Source of the DNA: Streptomyces sp. Go-475
GTDB taxonomy: Bacteria > Actinomycetota > Actinomycetes > Streptomycetales > Streptomycetaceae
Length of the DNA: 64,000 nucleotides
Direction of reading: 5' to 3'
Assembly (NCBI RefSeq): GCF_003330845.1
Contig: NZ_CP026121.1
Span: 4,321,501-4,385,500 of the forward strand
The notes below the pieces were generated by a model. The model was not told the origin of the DNA, did no database searches, and saw only the letters and a list, made by a program, of their open reading frames with translations. Below are positions 62,682 through 64,000 of the stretch, piece after piece (within the stretch, counting starts at the first letter, position 1; every line of letters starts with the position of its first letter). The position numbers and the translations under genes are program-made.

Positions 62682-63419
62682 TCATCCCGGCAGGCGCAGC
62701 GCCAGGCCGTCCAGGACGACCTCCAGGCCGTAGGCGAACTTGTCGTCGCGCAGCTTCGCGGGGTCGGCGGCCTGCGCGCTGGTCTCGGGCCCCGCGGCCG
62801 CCAGGTGGTCGTAGCCGGCCGAGACCTGCTGGGCCGTGGGCAGCAGCCGCGCCACGAACTCCGCCTCCGACTCACCGGAGCGCGCCACGGTGGTGAGCCA
62901 CGCGGCCTCGGTCGTGCTCATGCCGATGACGTACGAGAAGACGGCGTCGATCGCCCGGCTCGGCTCGGGGAATCCGGCGGCGGTGAACAGGGCCGCGAGG
63001 CGCTCGGAGAAGCTCATGTAGTTGGGCCCGAGGTAGGCGAGCCCGGCCTGGCCGAGGACGAGGGTCAGCCAGGGGTGCCGTAGGGCCGTCGCACGGAAGG
63101 ACCCGGCCGCCTCGGTCACCGCGGCGCGCCAGTCCGGGCTGTCGGCCGGCGGGACGTGGATCTCCGCGGCGACCTCGTCCACCGCCAGCTCCATCAGCTC
63201 GTCCTTCGTGGCCACGTGCCGGTACAGCGAGGTCGCGCCCGCGTTCAGGCGGGCGCCGAGCTTGCGCATGCTGAGTGCCTCGATGCCGTCCGCGTCGAGC
63301 ATCGCGATCGCCTCGCGCACGATCGCGTCCCGGCTGAGCGCGGGCTGGTCGGTCCGGCGCTGCTCCCGGGTCCATACGGACGGGATCGGGTTCTTCTCCG
63401 TCGCCTTGCTTCTGCTCAT
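62682..63419 (-). CDS. TetR-family regulator (TetR_C type) of the divergent MFS gene
   Basis: A 245-residue TetR protein. HTH: RDAIVREAIAMLDADGIEAL, SMRKLGARLNAGATSLYRHV, TKDELMELAVDEVA; C-terminal ligand region with FSYVIGMSTTEAAWLTTVAR. ATG 63419 follows GGAGGAG. It is divergent from a DHA2 transporter gene with palindromic operators in the shared gap, the classic autoregulated repressor/efflux pair. Confidence 0.92.
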   Translation of the reverse strand: MSRSKATEKNPIPSVWTREQRRTDQPALSRDAIVREAIAMLDADGIEALSMRKLGARLNAGATSLYRHVATKDELMELAVDEVAAEIHVPPADSPDWRAAVTEAAGSFRATALRHPWLTLVLGQAGLAYLGPNYMSFSERLAALFTAAGFPEPSRAIDAVFSYVIGMSTTEAAWLTTVARSGESEAEFVARLLPTAQQVSAGYDHLAAAGPETSAQAADPAKLRDDKFAYGLEVVLDGLALRLPG

Positions 63420-63446
63420 GGGCGCTCCTCCTGAATGACCCCCGCG

Positions 63447-63522
63447 TGCGAACAGCGTGCGCAATCAGCGTACAGAACTCAAGGGTTGCGCACACTGTTC
63501 CGCCATGCGTACAGTGTTCGCA
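63447..63522. promoter_or_regulatory. Operators and promoter in the TetR/MFS gap
   Basis: Two 17-bp sites fit TGCGnACAnTGTnCGCA: TGCGAACAGCGTGCGCA (63447-63463, one mismatch) and TGCGTACAGTGTTCGCA (63506-63522, exact). A weaker copy is at 63487-63503. The outer arms also form a 15-bp inverted repeat, 63450-63464 against 63486-63500. A plus-strand promoter TTGCGC (63486-63491), 18 bp, TACAGT (63510-63515) overlaps two of the sites. Confidence 0.7.
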
Positions 63523-63557
63523 TCGAAGGAACGGTGTTCGCGGGAGGGGAAGAGGAC

Positions 63558-64000
63558 ATGGAAGCTCGCAATCCACGCCGCTGGTGGATCCTGATCGTGC
63601 TGTGTCTCAGCACGCTGGTCCTGGTCGTCGACAACATGGCGCTGACGGTCGCGGTGCCCGCGCTGACCGAGGACATCGGGGCGAGCGCCCAGGAGACCCA
63701 GTGGATCCTCGACTCCTACGTCCTGGTCTTCGCCGGGCTGCTGCTGACCTCGGGCAGCCTGGGGGACCGGTTCGGGCGCCGGAAGGTGATGCTGATCGGC
63801 CTGCTGCTGTTCGGGGCGGCCTCGCTGGGGGCGGTGTTCTGCTCCGGTCCGGGTGAGCTGATCGCCGTGCGGATCGCGATGGGCGTCGGCGGGGCGCTGA
63901 TCATGCCGTCGACGCTGTCGATCCTGATCACCGTCTTCGACGAGGACGAGCGGCCCAAGGCCATGGCGGCGTGGGGCTCGGTGTCGATGCTGGGGCTGGT
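63558..64000 (+). CDS. DHA2-family MFS efflux transporter, N-terminal part (3' end outside window)
   Basis: The first 147 codons. Helices 1-5 are visible: WWILIVLCLSTLVLVVDNMA, SYVLVFAGLLLTSGSL, the loop GDRFGRRKV (MFS motif A), LIGLLLFGAASLGAVF, RIAMGVGGALIMPSTLSIL (motif C-like). QWILDSYV is the DHA2/EmrB marker. It exports drugs or dyes using the proton gradient. ATG 63558 follows GGGAGGGG. It is probably induced when a ligand releases the divergent TetR repressor. Confidence 0.93.
   Translation, partial: MEARNPRRWWILIVLCLSTLVLVVDNMALTVAVPALTEDIGASAQETQWILDSYVLVFAGLLLTSGSLGDRFGRRKVMLIGLLLFGAASLGAVFCSGPGELIAVRIAMGVGGALIMPSTLSILITVFDEDERPKAMAAWGSVSMLGL

Overview
The window looks like a core stretch of a Streptomyces chromosome. 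Evidence: very high G+C, GTG/ATG starts behind GGAGG-type ribosome binding sites, many 4-bp stop/start overlaps, two branched-chain 2-oxo acid dehydrogenase (bkd) operons, paired Ser/Thr kinases, a proteasome-activator (Bpa) gene, and an exact 14-bp Streptomyces-type parS site at 22517-22530. parS sites in this genus cluster around oriC, and several DnaA-box-like TTGTCCACA sequences also occur, so I infer an origin-proximal location.

Layout. 1-3761: a gamma-butyrolactone/butenolide signalling locus (partial P450, SDR reductase, AfsA-type synthase, divergent ScbR/ArpA-type receptor) with a receptor-type operator inside the synthase promoter. 3926-11319: housekeeping genes (DUF2252, J-domain protein, rhodanese, an acyl-CoA dehydrogenase with a KstR-like operator, a DUF5819/HTTM membrane pair, a TrmH-type methyltransferase). 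11316-15272: paaN, a paaH-like dehydrogenase and a TetR regulator whose probable operator recurs upstream of the first bkd operon (16493-20030), which is also divergent from an Lrp-type regulator. 20117-23621: two molybdenum-cofactor genes and a K+ channel. 23680-26704: a DrrAB-type exporter and a quinone oxidoreductase. 26735-31916: a repeat-rich membrane protein, Bpa and two divergent kinases. 32340-35992: the second bkd operon. 36224-40288: a cell-wall-type gene pair and a DD-carboxypeptidase. 40497-42440: a frameshifted GntR gene and an MFS transporter.

The most unusual part is 43352-51857. Two paralogous caspase-like/NACHT-like NTPase/WD40 proteins point tail-to-tail at each other, with an alpha/beta hydrolase gene translationally coupled to the first. 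Both contain a rare TTA leucine codon, which suggests bldA-dependent, growth-phase-linked translation. The second copy is cut by an in-frame amber codon between the first and second blades of its only propeller. The architecture matches STAND-type sensor/effector proteins of biological conflict (phage defence or regulated cell death); this function is inferred.

51943-64000 returns to ordinary metabolism and regulation: a mycothiol-dependent-type enzyme, a nitrilase-family amidase, a LURP-one protein with a GlxA-type regulator, a cupin, a thioredoxin/NHL protein, an M18 aminopeptidase, a large acyl-CoA dehydrogenase, an intradiol-dioxygenase-like lipoprotein, an SseB protein, and a TetR/MFS efflux pair that runs off the end. 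No rRNA, tRNA, IS element or CRISPR array was recognised.
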